A stretch of DNA of 64,000 nt from Bacteroides luti. GTDB taxonomy: Bacteria; Bacteroidota; Bacteroidia; Bacteroidales; Bacteroidaceae. Below, piece after piece: positions 8,459 through 17,944 of this stretch. The stretch's first letter is position 1. Every line of letters starts with the position of its first letter. The stretch is taken from assembly GCF_900128905.1 (NCBI RefSeq), contig NZ_FQTV01000002.1, forward strand, positions 339,195-403,194, read 5' to 3'. The notes below the pieces were generated by a model that worked only from the letters and a program-made list of their open reading frames with translations, was not told the origin of the DNA and did not search any database. The translations under genes and the position numbers were made by a program.

Positions 8459-9871
8459 ATGAAGAAACGAATCGTATTATCAATGCTTTCCTTTTTGTTT
8501 CTGCCGCTTATGGCGCAGCAAGCCAAGCAATGGAAGGAAAATCTGAAACCACGCCTTGTGGTTCTTACCGACATAGGAGATTGTAATGTTGAGCCTGATG
8601 ATATGGAGTCCGTGGTAAGACTCTTGGCTTATGCTGATCGCTTCGAGATTGAGGCTATCATGACCACCATTGGCTGGAATTGTGATCCTTATCCGGAAGA
8701 GTGGGCGCAGAATCTCACGAAAGTGGTTGATGCTTATGCAAAGGATGTTCAAAATTTGAAGGCACGCTCATCGCAAACATCATTCCTTTCTATTGACAAG
8801 GAGAATAGCAAGCAGCAGTTAGGCTATTGGCCAAGTGTTGAGTATATTCGCAGTCGCGTAATGTCAGGAAGTCATCGTGCAGGTATCAAGGTAATTGGTA
8901 AGGACAATGATTCTCCTGGAAGCGAATTTCTTATAAAACTGGCTGATGAAGATGATGACCGGCCAATATGGGTTGCCACTTGGGGAGGTGGTAACACTCT
9001 TGCGCAAGCAATATGGCGAGTGCAGCAGACACGCACACCAGAACAACTGAAGGCATTCCTCCATAAGTTCCGCATTTACACAATTACCGATCAGGACATG
9101 AAATATGATATGCGCATGAACCGAGCCTACAGCTCCCACATGTGGATGCGTCGTGAATTTAAGGATGATCTAAAGTTTATTTGGGATGAAGGAACATGGC
9201 AACTGCAGTGCGACCTTGGGAAGAAGTATTGGGATAAGCATAAACAGTACATTCAAGGGCATGGTGCTATGGGCAGTATTTATCCTCATTATAAGTGGGG
9301 AGTGGAAGGTGATACACCATCTTTCCTCTATGTAATGCCTAACGGACTTTCTGATCCAGAAGATCCAACTCAGGCAGGGTGGGGTGGTTGTCATGCTTAT
9401 GGCATTAGTCCCGACTCTATCACTTATGCATGGAACAGTTGGCAAGAGCCACAAAAGACAATCACCGAGAACTATAAATGCCGTTTCTATCCTGATGAGC
9501 TGAATGATTTCGCTGCTCGTATGCAGTGGGCGCATGAAGGCAAAGGAAATACCAATCCATATGTCATTATTAATGGAAAGAAGGGTATTACACCAATTCA
9601 TATAAAGGCGAAGGCGGGTAAGACCATCCACCTTGATGCTTCAAAGTCAACAGACTCCGAGGGCGATAATCTTTCATTCCTTTGGTGGCAACAACCAGAA
9701 GCAGGCAGTTATAAATCTAATATAACAATCAGCAATAATAAATCCTCTTCAATCAATATTGCTATTCCTCAGGATGCTGCGGGAAAATCGATCCATTTCG
9801 TTTGCGAAGTGCATGATGATGGTGCCTTCAATCTTGTGTCTTATAGGAGAGTGATTTTTGATGTGAATTAA
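8459..9871 (+). CDS. Secreted DUF1593 protein, nucleoside-hydrolase-like
   Basis: A 470-residue exported protein: residues 1-20 are a signal peptide ending at MAQQ. Residues ~28-350 are a DUF1593 domain; RLVVLTDIGDCNVEPDDMES holds the Asp-rich N-terminal motif that in the related nucleoside hydrolases binds Ca2+ and substrate. Residues ~375-470 form an Ig/cadherin-like sandwich (KTIHLDASKSTDSEGD). DUF1593 proteins often sit in polysaccharide-degradation loci; a sugar-cleaving role is suspected, and the substrate is not established. It lies upstream of, and in line with, a propeller-AraC regulator and a multi-GH43 protein, so the three probably form one functional unit with separate promoters. 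Confidence 0.8.
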   Translation: MKKRIVLSMLSFLFLPLMAQQAKQWKENLKPRLVVLTDIGDCNVEPDDMESVVRLLAYADRFEIEAIMTTIGWNCDPYPEEWAQNLTKVVDAYAKDVQNLKARSSQTSFLSIDKENSKQQLGYWPSVEYIRSRVMSGSHRAGIKVIGKDNDSPGSEFLIKLADEDDDRPIWVATWGGGNTLAQAIWRVQQTRTPEQLKAFLHKFRIYTITDQDMKYDMRMNRAYSSHMWMRREFKDDLKFIWDEGTWQLQCDLGKKYWDKHKQYIQGHGAMGSIYPHYKWGVEGDTPSFLYVMPNGLSDPEDPTQAGWGGCHAYGISPDSITYAWNSWQEPQKTITENYKCRFYPDELNDFAARMQWAHEGKGNTNPYVIINGKKGITPIHIKAKAGKTIHLDASKSTDSEGDNLSFLWWQQPEAGSYKSNITISNNKSSSINIAIPQDAAGKSIHFVCEVHDDGAFNLVSYRRVIFDVN

Positions 9872-9948
9872 TAAATTCAGGAAAATGTGAACATTCTTTG
9901 TATCTTCCTAGCTCTCTCTTTTATCTAATAACTCATTATGGATAGAGT

Positions 9949-9977
9949 TTTGTTATTTACTATTTTTTTTACCTTTG
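9949..9977 (+). promoter_or_regulatory. Promoter for propeller-AraC regulator
   Basis: TTTG at 9949-9952 and TACCTTTG at 9970-9977, 17 bp apart, close to the usual 19-21 bp. The start codon follows 21 bp later, so the leader is very short. Confidence 0.5.
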
Positions 9978-9998
9978 CAGCCAAAATGGTGACTAATC

Positions 9999-12089
9999 AT
10001 GAAACGAATACTAATCCTTGCAATCTCAATTGTTATTGCCCTCGCAAGTATAGCACAGCACAATGCCATCAAATCATTACCAGGTTATGGACTTTTGCCA
10101 ATGAAAGATGTATCCATGGTAATACGCGACTCTGAAGGCTACTTATGGTACGCTCTCTACGGAGGAGGACTCTGCCGCTACAACGGGTACCAAATGGACA
10201 TGTTCCGCAGCGACTATAAAGGTGGCATGCTCATAGGAGAAAGTAACACTGTGGTGTGTGTGGTGGAGGACAAGAGTGGCAACATTATTTTCGGTACTCA
10301 CCGTGGAGCGTATGTATTGAACAAAAGCGACTTTAGCGTCATTCCAATTGACACCGCCCTTGTACATAATCGTGTGCGAAACATACAGCTTGATAAATCT
10401 GGTGGCATAATCATAGAATCAGAACTTGGACTTTACTGTTATGATAAAAAATATCACCGTATTGCCATTAAGGACGGCAGTCTTCCTGCCGACACGACAA
10501 GGTTGAAGTTCACTCTTGCTGACTCCAATGTTGGCATAGTAAGGCATGATGCTGCGTACAATCCAACCACATTGACGTATCACGATGTGCCAGTGGATGT
10601 TGCCGACACTCTCAACCGCATATCCTGCGTGCTCGATGACGGCAAGGGACATCTCTATATTGGCGACCTCGATGGACTTGTGGTGTACAACAAGCTCAAC
10701 GGCACAGCGCACCGCAATTCTCATATATACAATAATGTACGCATGATGGTTATCCGTCCGCAAGGAGGTGTGTACTTCATCTCCGGCAAGATGGGGCTCT
10801 GCGAGTGCGATGCCAAGGGAACAGTACGCGTACTGAATACGAATACAGGTTTCTATCAGCTTGCAATCAATAAGGATGGTAAACTATGGGTGAGTGACCT
10901 CTATGGCGGAGTATATTCATACGATCCTACTACAGCAGTACTCACCCTCGACTCTCACGTCAGTATAAAGGAAGGCGATATTGTAAAGGGAATAGTTTGC
11001 GACCATGATGGGCACATCTGGGTAGTGACAGAGAACTTCGTAAAGGAATATCTGCCAGAGACTGGCAAATATCGCATTCTCACTACCAACAACCATCACA
11101 TCAAGTTGTCCAACTTTGATTATGCTTACATTAAAGGCGACAAGGTCTATCTCACCAGCGACAGTGCTTACATTGAGATTGGCAACTCCACGTCGCAAGG
11201 AAGGCGTCCAAGTGTCAGCAGCATCATTGTGGACGGTAAAAAGCATTACACGACAATGAACGTAAGCAAGTTCTCTATTCCTGCCAATACCTATAGCGTA
11301 GAGATGCAGTTCACCACCTTCGATTACCTCAATGCTGAAGATGTGCACTTCCGTTATAAGGTGAACGATGGGGAGTGGAACCTTCTTCCACGTGGAGTCA
11401 ACATTCTCTCGTTTGTTAACCTAGCTAAAGGTACGTACCAACTTGAGGTTCAAGCTACAGATGAAGGTGGATGGATGGGGGAGTCGCTTTGTTTCACTCT
11501 GATAAAACAACCACACTGGTGGGAGACATGGTGGGCATACACCTTCTATGCGGTTTTTGTTATCACTATTGTTATCGCCATCCTTCGAAATCAGCGTCAA
11601 AAGGCAATGATGAGCCTGAAAATTCGTAACTTGATAGAGGAACTCAACAGCATCGACAGAATTGTCACACTTCCTACCAAATACGACTCTAATATAGAAG
11701 CCATTCAAGACACTTCTACTGACTCTCCGACAGAAATCACCCCATTTACGGCTGATGCGCCCCAATCATCTATTGCTCAGGATTTCCTTCAGAAAGCAAC
11801 CTCACTTGTAGAACATAATCTCGACAACACAGGGTACGACATAGAACAATTTGCCAAAGATATGGGCACCAGCCGTGCAGGTCTTTATCGGAAGTTTGAA
11901 ACAGCAGGTATTGACCTCCGACCTACCGAATTCATACGTTCAATCCGTCTCCATCATGCTTGTCAACTCCTTAAGACTCATGAGTACACCGTGGCCGAAA
12001 TAGCATATAAGGTTGGTTTCTCCAGTGCCAGTTACTTCAATCGGCGATTCAAGGAAGTGTATGGCGTGCAACCATTGCAATACAAATAA
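9999..12089 (+). CDS. Periplasmic propeller / AraC one-piece regulator
   Basis: A 696-residue membrane-spanning transcription regulator. Residues 1-20 are a signal or membrane segment; ~25-395 have repeated regulator-propeller motifs (DSEGYLWYALYGGGL, DGHIWVVTEN); ~405-500 are a Y_Y_Y-type sandwich; ~507-530 a transmembrane helix; and ~595-696 an AraC HTH domain with two helix-turn-helix units (GTSRAGLYRKF, VGFSSASYFNRRFKE). Between membrane and HTH there is only a ~65-residue linker: the histidine kinase and receiver domains of a normal hybrid two-component regulator are absent. It therefore likely passes the sugar signal directly, like membrane-bound SusR. The neighbouring GH43 gene is the likely target. 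A terminator follows. Confidence 0.85.
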   Translation: MKRILILAISIVIALASIAQHNAIKSLPGYGLLPMKDVSMVIRDSEGYLWYALYGGGLCRYNGYQMDMFRSDYKGGMLIGESNTVVCVVEDKSGNIIFGTHRGAYVLNKSDFSVIPIDTALVHNRVRNIQLDKSGGIIIESELGLYCYDKKYHRIAIKDGSLPADTTRLKFTLADSNVGIVRHDAAYNPTTLTYHDVPVDVADTLNRISCVLDDGKGHLYIGDLDGLVVYNKLNGTAHRNSHIYNNVRMMVIRPQGGVYFISGKMGLCECDAKGTVRVLNTNTGFYQLAINKDGKLWVSDLYGGVYSYDPTTAVLTLDSHVSIKEGDIVKGIVCDHDGHIWVVTENFVKEYLPETGKYRILTTNNHHIKLSNFDYAYIKGDKVYLTSDSAYIEIGNSTSQGRRPSVSSIIVDGKKHYTTMNVSKFSIPANTYSVEMQFTTFDYLNAEDVHFRYKVNDGEWNLLPRGVNILSFVNLAKGTYQLEVQATDEGGWMGESLCFTLIKQPHWWETWWAYTFYAVFVITIVIAILRNQRQKAMMSLKIRNLIEELNSIDRIVTLPTKYDSNIEAIQDTSTDSPTEITPFTADAPQSSIAQDFLQKATSLVEHNLDNTGYDIEQFAKDMGTSRAGLYRKFETAGIDLRPTEFIRSIRLHHACQLLKTHEYTVAEIAYKVGFSSASYFNRRFKEVYGVQPLQYK

Positions 12090-12104
12090 TAAGAAAACAA
12101 TTAA

Positions 12105-12134
12105 GGGCAGGACTTAAAAATAAGAGTCCTGCTC
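12105..12134 (+). terminator. Rho-independent terminator
   Basis: GGGCAGGACT pairs with AGTCCTGCTC, followed by TTTTTAT, 16 bp after the regulator stop. Confidence 0.8.
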
Positions 12135-12269
12135 TTTTTATGGTAATGTAGCATAATAATACTATTTCTGTGAGATAATAGTGTAATCCTGATAGTCGAA
12201 GTTCAATCATTTGATAAATATGTACAATACGTTGAGATAATAGTTCTATTTCTTAAATTAAAATATGTG

Positions 12270-12277
12270 TAATTTTG
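12270..12277 (+). promoter_or_regulatory. -7 box for the triple-GH43 gene
   Basis: TAATTTTG matches TAnnTTTG, 37 bp before the ATG at 12314. This makes the in-frame TTG at 12275 an unlikely start. Confidence 0.5.
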
Positions 12278-12313
12278 CAAACGAAAAAAAGGACTAATAC
12301 CCAAACTAATAAA

Positions 12314-15300
12314 ATGAATATCAAAAGAACATTATTATTGTTAGCGTTATCGCTATCGTTATCTTTATCGTTCGCTCAGAATCTGCAGAAGGGTGACTAC
12401 GGTTATCTCTATTGCCACATGGCTGACAATGGCGAATGGACAGCTTACGCACTTAGTCGCGATGGCATTCACTATCATGACTTGCTTGATGGTAATGCTG
12501 TGATGGATCCCGCTGTTACGTCACCTATCGAGGGTGGTGCCCGCGATGCCTACATCTGTCGTAAGTCTGACGATGACAAGGGGTACCTGATGGTGACTAC
12601 AGACATGTGTAATCGTATATCGAAGTGCTGGTGGAACTACGGCATCAATCTGATGAAGAGCGATGACCTGATTCACTGGACTACCACTACATTTGATTTT
12701 CGTAAGGGTCCGGAGATATTCTGCGACCCGGAAAGTCCGGATCCTGTTACTAAGTCCGGAGCGGCATGGGACTGGAAGAAGATCAACCGTGTGTGGGCTC
12801 CACAGGTTTTTTGGGACCCATCGTACAAGTGGAAGGATGGCACTAAGGGTGGATATTTTGTGTATTATTCCATTTGGAGCACAAATGAGGACGATGGGTA
12901 TGACCGCATGGTGTATTCGTATGCTGATCGTTCGTTCACTAAACTTACCAAGCCCCGTGTACTCTTTGACTGGGGATATGCCACCATCGATGCTGACATC
13001 AACTATCTTGAGAGCGACCACAAGTATCATATGCTCATCAAGAAGGAAGGTGGTCATCCTGGTATCTTCCACACAAAGGCTAAGTCGTTGCTTGGTCCTT
13101 GGCCAGAGCCTGACGAAGGGGATTTTGTGAATTTCGAGGGCAACAAGAAGTGCGAGGGGGCAAGTGCCTTCCAGCTTATTGGCGATGACGAGTGGCGTGT
13201 GGCATACGTTCAGTATAGCGACCGTCCTCACAAGTATCGTATATGCAAGGCTGATAAATATCTAAAAAAATATTACGATACAGAGGACATCCAGGGTGTG
13301 AAGCATCCTCAGCACGGTTCGTTCATGCGACTGGCCAAGGAGGAGTACGACCGACTTGAGGCATGGGGCAATCGAAACCATCAGACATCTATTATCAACC
13401 ATAATCCTGTGATCAACGGACTTTATGGTGATCCTTACATCATGTGGAGCGAGAAGAACCAGAAATATTATATTTATCCTACTACTGATGGCTTCAGAGG
13501 TTGGGACACACGAGATATGAATTGCTTCTCTTCAACCGATTTGCAGAATTGGAAGAGTGAAGGTAAGATCATTGAGAGCGGAAAGAACACTGCCAGTTTT
13601 GCAGAACATAATTTCTGGGCACCTACGTGTATTGAGAAAAAGATTGTGACAAAGAAGAAGGTTGGCAAGAAGACTGTTGAGGATGTTTCTTACAAATACT
13701 ACTTTTATTATAGTGCTGACAAACAGATTGCTGTGGCTGTAGCAGACGATCCTGCAGGACCATTCATTACTATTGATACTCCAGTCGTTGGAGTTGAGCG
13801 CCCTTTGGGATTCAAGCGTGGTCAGAACATCGACCCTGATGTATTCCACGATCCTGTGAGTGGCAAGTATTACCTTTATTGGGGAAATTACTACATGGTT
13901 GGTGCAGAACTCTCAGACGACATGCTCTCTATTAAACCAGAGACTATGTTCACTCTGATCGACTCAAACGAATTCTACAGTGAAGGCACTCATGTGTTTT
14001 ACCGCGATGGCAAATACTATTTTATGTGGTCGAAGAATGATGTGCGCACGCCTGACTATCAGGTGAGATATATTTCTTCCGATTCACCAACCAAAAAGCT
14101 TGATCCAAGCAAGTGTAAGATTATCCTGCAGAAGGATTCTGCACGTGGAATCTATTGCACAGGTCATCATAGCACTATATGCATTCCGGGTACAGATGAG
14201 TGGTACATCGTTTACCACCGTTTCCGCTATCCAGATGCAATAGAAAAAGGTAAGGATGCAGGTTGGACGCGTGAGGTATGCATCGACCGCATGCTCTTTG
14301 ATGAGAATGGAGAGATATTACCTGTCCGTCCTACCCACGTCAATGAAGGTAGGGTACATAGAGTCAGTAATAATATTCCAAATTATTCACATTTCAACCT
14401 TCATTCCCCATTTCCTACGAAGGTAGCGATGGCGGGCGACTACGCCGATCCTTCAATCATGCGTGATGGCAAGGACTTCTACATGACTCACTCGCCAATG
14501 AACTATTCACCTGGATTGCTTATATGGCACTCTACCGACTTCGTAAACTGGGAGCCAATAGCTCGTCCTCTTATCCAGCCTAAGGATGCACTTTGGGCAC
14601 CAGAGATACTGAAGCATGACGGCAAGTTCTATATCTATTATCCTTCCGCACGCAAGGAGAATTATGTGATTTGGGCCAATGATATTCGTGGCCCTTGGAG
14701 CGAGCCAATACTTACAGGTGTGAAAGGCATTGACCCGGGGCATGTGGTGACTGCTGATGGAACTCGCTACCTCTACACTGATAAGGGGGCTGTAACCAAA
14801 CTTACAGATGATGGTTTTCATGCCGACGGTGTGGCTGACACTGTGTACGCTGGCTGGCAATTTCCTCGCACATGGAAGACTGAGGGCAGGAACATGTATC
14901 TTGAGTCTCCAAAGATTGTAAAACGAGGTGACTACTATTATTTGGTAAGTGCTGAGGGTGGTACTGCCGGTCCTGCAACCAGTCACATGGCTGTAGTGGC
15001 TCGCAGTAAGTCTGCTCTTGGTCCTTGGGAAAACTCACCATATAACCCTCTCGTACACACTTGGGACACTAACGACCAATGGTGGAGCCGTGGACATGGC
15101 ACACTCATTGATGATGCAGAGAGCAACTGGTGGTTTGTCTATCATGCCTACCTGAAGGATATGCATACACTAGGACGCCACACGCTCGTTGATCCGATAG
15201 AATGGACAGAAGACGGATGGCCTGTCCTTGGGGAGTTAAGAGAGAAGGGTGAAAAGTCAAATGTTATGAATGCACCTAACCTGTCTTGCGATTTCACAAC

Positions 15301-15841
15301 CTTTGATGTCAGCAAGAACGAAGCGTTCGGAGTGCTTCCATGGCAGTTTACTTTCTGGGCAGAATACACTCCTGATGCTATCGGCTATGGCAAACAAGGT
15401 ATGACTGTTCTGGCAAAAGGAGATAGTATTCCTGCGGCTCGTCTCCTCCAGACTACAGCCATGGACAGTTGTTATGTGGTAGAAACTGAAATCACATCGG
15501 TGAAAAATGCTACTGCAGGATTGCTCCTCTACTACAAGCAAAACTCTTTTGCCGGTATCACCTTCGATGGCAAGCTACTCACCACTTACCGTTCTCCACC
15601 CGAATCTACCACAATAAAGGTTAAGCAAAAGAGTATCTGTCTCCGTATCACAAACCGCAAGAATATCTGCCTCTTGGAGTACAGCACCGATGGCAAAATA
15701 TGGAACCAACTTGCCAGCAATGTTGATGTCTCATCCTTCAACCACAACAACTACCGTTCCTTCCTTGCTCTACGACCGACTCTTATTTCTTGGGGCAAAG
15801 GTGCAATAACCTATAAATATTTTAGGTATGAATCTAAATAA
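12314..15841 (+). CDS. Secreted protein with three GH43-like propellers and C-terminal sandwich
   Basis: A 1175-residue exported protein; the ATG at 12314 is chosen because it starts directly at the signal peptide (NIKRTLLLLALSLSLSLSFAQ) and the -7 box is upstream. Three five-bladed GH43/GH-F-type modules lie in tandem: ~25-340, ~363-690 and ~704-980. GH43 enzymes use an Asp base, a second Asp and a Glu acid. Module 2 has GDPYIM, NIDPDVF and SEGTHVF; module 3 has ADPSIM, GIDPGHV and LESPKIV; module 1 has the weaker RDAYIC, DADINY and CEGASAF and may be altered. Residues ~985-1175 resemble the beta-sandwich at the end of beta-xylosidase-type GH43 proteins. Likely activities are arabinofuranosidase or xylosidase. 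Three catalytic modules in one chain are unusual. The signal-peptide codons contain a short TTATCG-type hexamer repeat. Confidence 0.8.
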   Translation: MNIKRTLLLLALSLSLSLSFAQNLQKGDYGYLYCHMADNGEWTAYALSRDGIHYHDLLDGNAVMDPAVTSPIEGGARDAYICRKSDDDKGYLMVTTDMCNRISKCWWNYGINLMKSDDLIHWTTTTFDFRKGPEIFCDPESPDPVTKSGAAWDWKKINRVWAPQVFWDPSYKWKDGTKGGYFVYYSIWSTNEDDGYDRMVYSYADRSFTKLTKPRVLFDWGYATIDADINYLESDHKYHMLIKKEGGHPGIFHTKAKSLLGPWPEPDEGDFVNFEGNKKCEGASAFQLIGDDEWRVAYVQYSDRPHKYRICKADKYLKKYYDTEDIQGVKHPQHGSFMRLAKEEYDRLEAWGNRNHQTSIINHNPVINGLYGDPYIMWSEKNQKYYIYPTTDGFRGWDTRDMNCFSSTDLQNWKSEGKIIESGKNTASFAEHNFWAPTCIEKKIVTKKKVGKKTVEDVSYKYYFYYSADKQIAVAVADDPAGPFITIDTPVVGVERPLGFKRGQNIDPDVFHDPVSGKYYLYWGNYYMVGAELSDDMLSIKPETMFTLIDSNEFYSEGTHVFYRDGKYYFMWSKNDVRTPDYQVRYISSDSPTKKLDPSKCKIILQKDSARGIYCTGHHSTICIPGTDEWYIVYHRFRYPDAIEKGKDAGWTREVCIDRMLFDENGEILPVRPTHVNEGRVHRVSNNIPNYSHFNLHSPFPTKVAMAGDYADPSIMRDGKDFYMTHSPMNYSPGLLIWHSTDFVNWEPIARPLIQPKDALWAPEILKHDGKFYIYYPSARKENYVIWANDIRGPWSEPILTGVKGIDPGHVVTADGTRYLYTDKGAVTKLTDDGFHADGVADTVYAGWQFPRTWKTEGRNMYLESPKIVKRGDYYYLVSAEGGTAGPATSHMAVVARSKSALGPWENSPYNPLVHTWDTNDQWWSRGHGTLIDDAESNWWFVYHAYLKDMHTLGRHTLVDPIEWTEDGWPVLGELREKGEKSNVMNAPNLSCDFTTFDVSKNEAFGVLPWQFTFWAEYTPDAIGYGKQGMTVLAKGDSIPAARLLQTTAMDSCYVVETEITSVKNATAGLLLYYKQNSFAGITFDGKLLTTYRSPPESTTIKVKQKSICLRITNRKNICLLEYSTDGKIWNQLASNVDVSSFNHNNYRSFLALRPTLISWGKGAITYKYFRYESK

Positions 15842-15943
15842 TCAAAAGGGTTCACTTCGCATGTTAAGCGACTTTAAGTACAGCAGTTTTTACAAAGCCT
15901 TAAGGGCTTGTATATTTTCTATTAAGTGAAGTACGGCAACCTT

Positions 15944-16171
15944 CTACAGCAATCCAACCATATACACAGCAATCATCAGCGTCTGTTCGTCTTTGAGCAG
16001 ATCCTTAGAGTACACAGGTAATGGTTATTGATGTGCTTGGAGAGTTTCTTGCAGAATTAGTCAAGTGAGTTGTGGGTGCTGTACCCTGCAGACTTCACTT
16101 CTATTGGACAGAGTTTGAATCCTCGTGATAGCAGGAAGCCAATCTTGTTTGGTGCTTTATACTCATTTATA
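15944..16171 (-). pseudogene. C-terminal relic of an AAA/DUF4143 ATPase
   Basis: On the reverse strand the sequence reads NEYKAPNKIGFLLSRGFKL, then CPIEVKSAGYSTHNSLD, a stop, FCKKLSKHINNHYL and, after a frameshift, VYSKDLLKDEQTLMIAVYM to a final stop. This matches the closing part of DUF4143-family AAA proteins, in which CPIEVKS is the nuclease-like motif. One stop and one frameshift plus loss of the whole N-terminal ATPase show a dead gene. It fills the gap between the GH43 gene and the ABC exporter. Confidence 0.75.
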
Positions 16172-16189
16172 ATTCACTTATAGAGTATT

Positions 16190-17944
16190 TTAGCTCTCCC
16201 TCTTCCCATGCAGCAACAGATTAACAGCATCTTGCGGCGAACCGGCTTTGACTACAGTTCCCGAATTTACAAAGTAAATTTCATCAGCGTTTGCGATTGT
16301 ATTCAATCGGTGAGCGATGATCACTTTTGTAGTGCTACTTGGTAACTGTTGCAGAATATCTTCAAGCAATTGTTCGCTTACAGTATCAATGTTAGCAGTG
16401 GCTTCGTCTAAAATAAGCAGTTTGGGCTTGCGAAGCACGGCTCTCATAAAGGCTATGAGTTGCTTTTGTCCTAAACTAATATCTTCGCTGTTCAGATTAA
16501 TGGTTGTTTGTAGTCCGTTATCAAACTTATCTATTAATTCGTGCAGACCGGCTTCTTCTATTTTCTTAATTGATTCTTTTTCTGATAATTTGCTAAATTC
16601 GTCATTTCCATAGGTAATATTATCGAGTACTGTTCCTGAGAAGAGGAATGGATCTTGCAAGATGAATCCAATATTTCTGGCTCTTTCTTCCGATTTATAG
16701 CAACGTATATCTTTTCCTTCAAAGAAAATAGTTCCTTTTGTAGGGTCGTAAAGTCGGGCTATAAGTGAAGCTGTTGTTGTTTTTCCTCCACCGGTAGGTC
16801 CCACAAATGCATAAGTTTTACCTGCTTCCAGATTGAAACTGATATGCTTTAGCACTTCATTACCGTTGGGATAGGTGAATGTTACATCTTTGAATGATAG
16901 CAGATTGGACGGATCTTCAGTTTTTTTACACTCCATAACCGGAAGATTACTTTCCATGGAGAGTATATGTGATATACGATCCCAGGCTGCAAGAGCTATC
17001 TGGAAGCTTGTCCATAAAGTGGCTATACGTCTCAATGGATCATAAAAGTAATTGATATAAGTTAGAAAACTGATTAAGAACCCAACGGTGAAGCTTCCTT
17101 GCATGATAAGGTAAATACCAAAGGCCAGTACAATAAACTGTCCCACGTTTGAGCAAAAACTATATATTGGAAGGAAAACATTATTGGCCAGACCGGCTTT
17201 TACTGAAGCTTGATAATTCTTCTCATTACTTTCGTCGAATTTCTGTTTGAAATAATCGCGTCTGTTGAATGCTATGATAACTTTAAAGTTTGTCAGGTTC
17301 TCCTGAACTTCGGCACTGAGGTCGCCCATTGTTTTCATGCTTTTTTCATTCTTCTTTTTCACCCATCTGGAAGAAGCTTTGGTGAATCCCCAAAGGACGA
17401 TGGCCGGAGCCAGAGCTGTGGCTCCAAGCCTGAAGTTTATACATAGTAAAGCGGTAGCTGCCCCTGCAATAAAGAACACACTATTCATAAACTGAATAAG
17501 TGATTGTGAGAAAAACAGATTCAGTTTATCGGTATCATTGTTTATCCTCGAAATTAGGTCGCCCGATTTATTCTGATAGAAGAAATCTACAGGCAATTCC
17601 TGAAGTTTCCAGAAAAGAAGATTGCGGATTTTAAAAAGCATTCTTTGTCCCACGCCACCCATCACTTTTCCCTGAATAGCTCCGGTTGCCAATACTCCCA
17701 GATAGATTAAAAGCAAGTAACAGGCAATAGTCAGCACACCACCGTACTGCTTGGTTTGCATGTACTGATTGACTGCAATACCAATCAGAAAAGGTGCTAC
17801 CATATTAAGTACGGCATTAATAAGAATATTAATGGTACAGATAATGAGACTCTTTTTCTCATCTTTCAGTAATTCCCAGAACTTCTTGTAGTTAAGTTTT
17901 GTTATACTTTTCTGTTCTTCTGTATGTGATAATTTATAGTTCAT
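16190..17944 (-). CDS. ABC exporter half-transporter, catalytically complete subunit
   Basis: A 584-residue fused membrane/ATPase half-transporter: six-helix exporter domain ~20-330 and nucleotide-binding domain ~345-580. The ATPase site is intact: Walker A GPTGGGKTT, signature ISLGQKQ, Walker B LLILDEATA with catalytic Glu, and H-loop IIAHRL. Its start overlaps the end of the upstream partner (17934-19661) by 11 bp, so they are translationally coupled and surely form a heterodimer. Families with this layout export drugs, lipids or peptides; the substrate cannot be told. The last ~58 codons exist as a diverged relic at 4285-4462. Confidence 0.88.
   Translation of the reverse strand: MNYKLSHTEEQKSITKLNYKKFWELLKDEKKSLIICTINILINAVLNMVAPFLIGIAVNQYMQTKQYGGVLTIACYLLLIYLGVLATGAIQGKVMGGVGQRMLFKIRNLLFWKLQELPVDFFYQNKSGDLISRINNDTDKLNLFFSQSLIQFMNSVFFIAGAATALLCINFRLGATALAPAIVLWGFTKASSRWVKKKNEKSMKTMGDLSAEVQENLTNFKVIIAFNRRDYFKQKFDESNEKNYQASVKAGLANNVFLPIYSFCSNVGQFIVLAFGIYLIMQGSFTVGFLISFLTYINYFYDPLRRIATLWTSFQIALAAWDRISHILSMESNLPVMECKKTEDPSNLLSFKDVTFTYPNGNEVLKHISFNLEAGKTYAFVGPTGGGKTTTASLIARLYDPTKGTIFFEGKDIRCYKSEERARNIGFILQDPFLFSGTVLDNITYGNDEFSKLSEKESIKKIEEAGLHELIDKFDNGLQTTINLNSEDISLGQKQLIAFMRAVLRKPKLLILDEATANIDTVSEQLLEDILQQLPSSTTKVIIAHRLNTIANADEIYFVNSGTVVKAGSPQDAVNLLLHGKRES

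Noticed and set aside
12275..12313. Upstream TTG start for the triple-GH43 gene
   Set aside because: It overlaps the promoter -7 box; the ATG at 12314 begins directly at the signal peptide.
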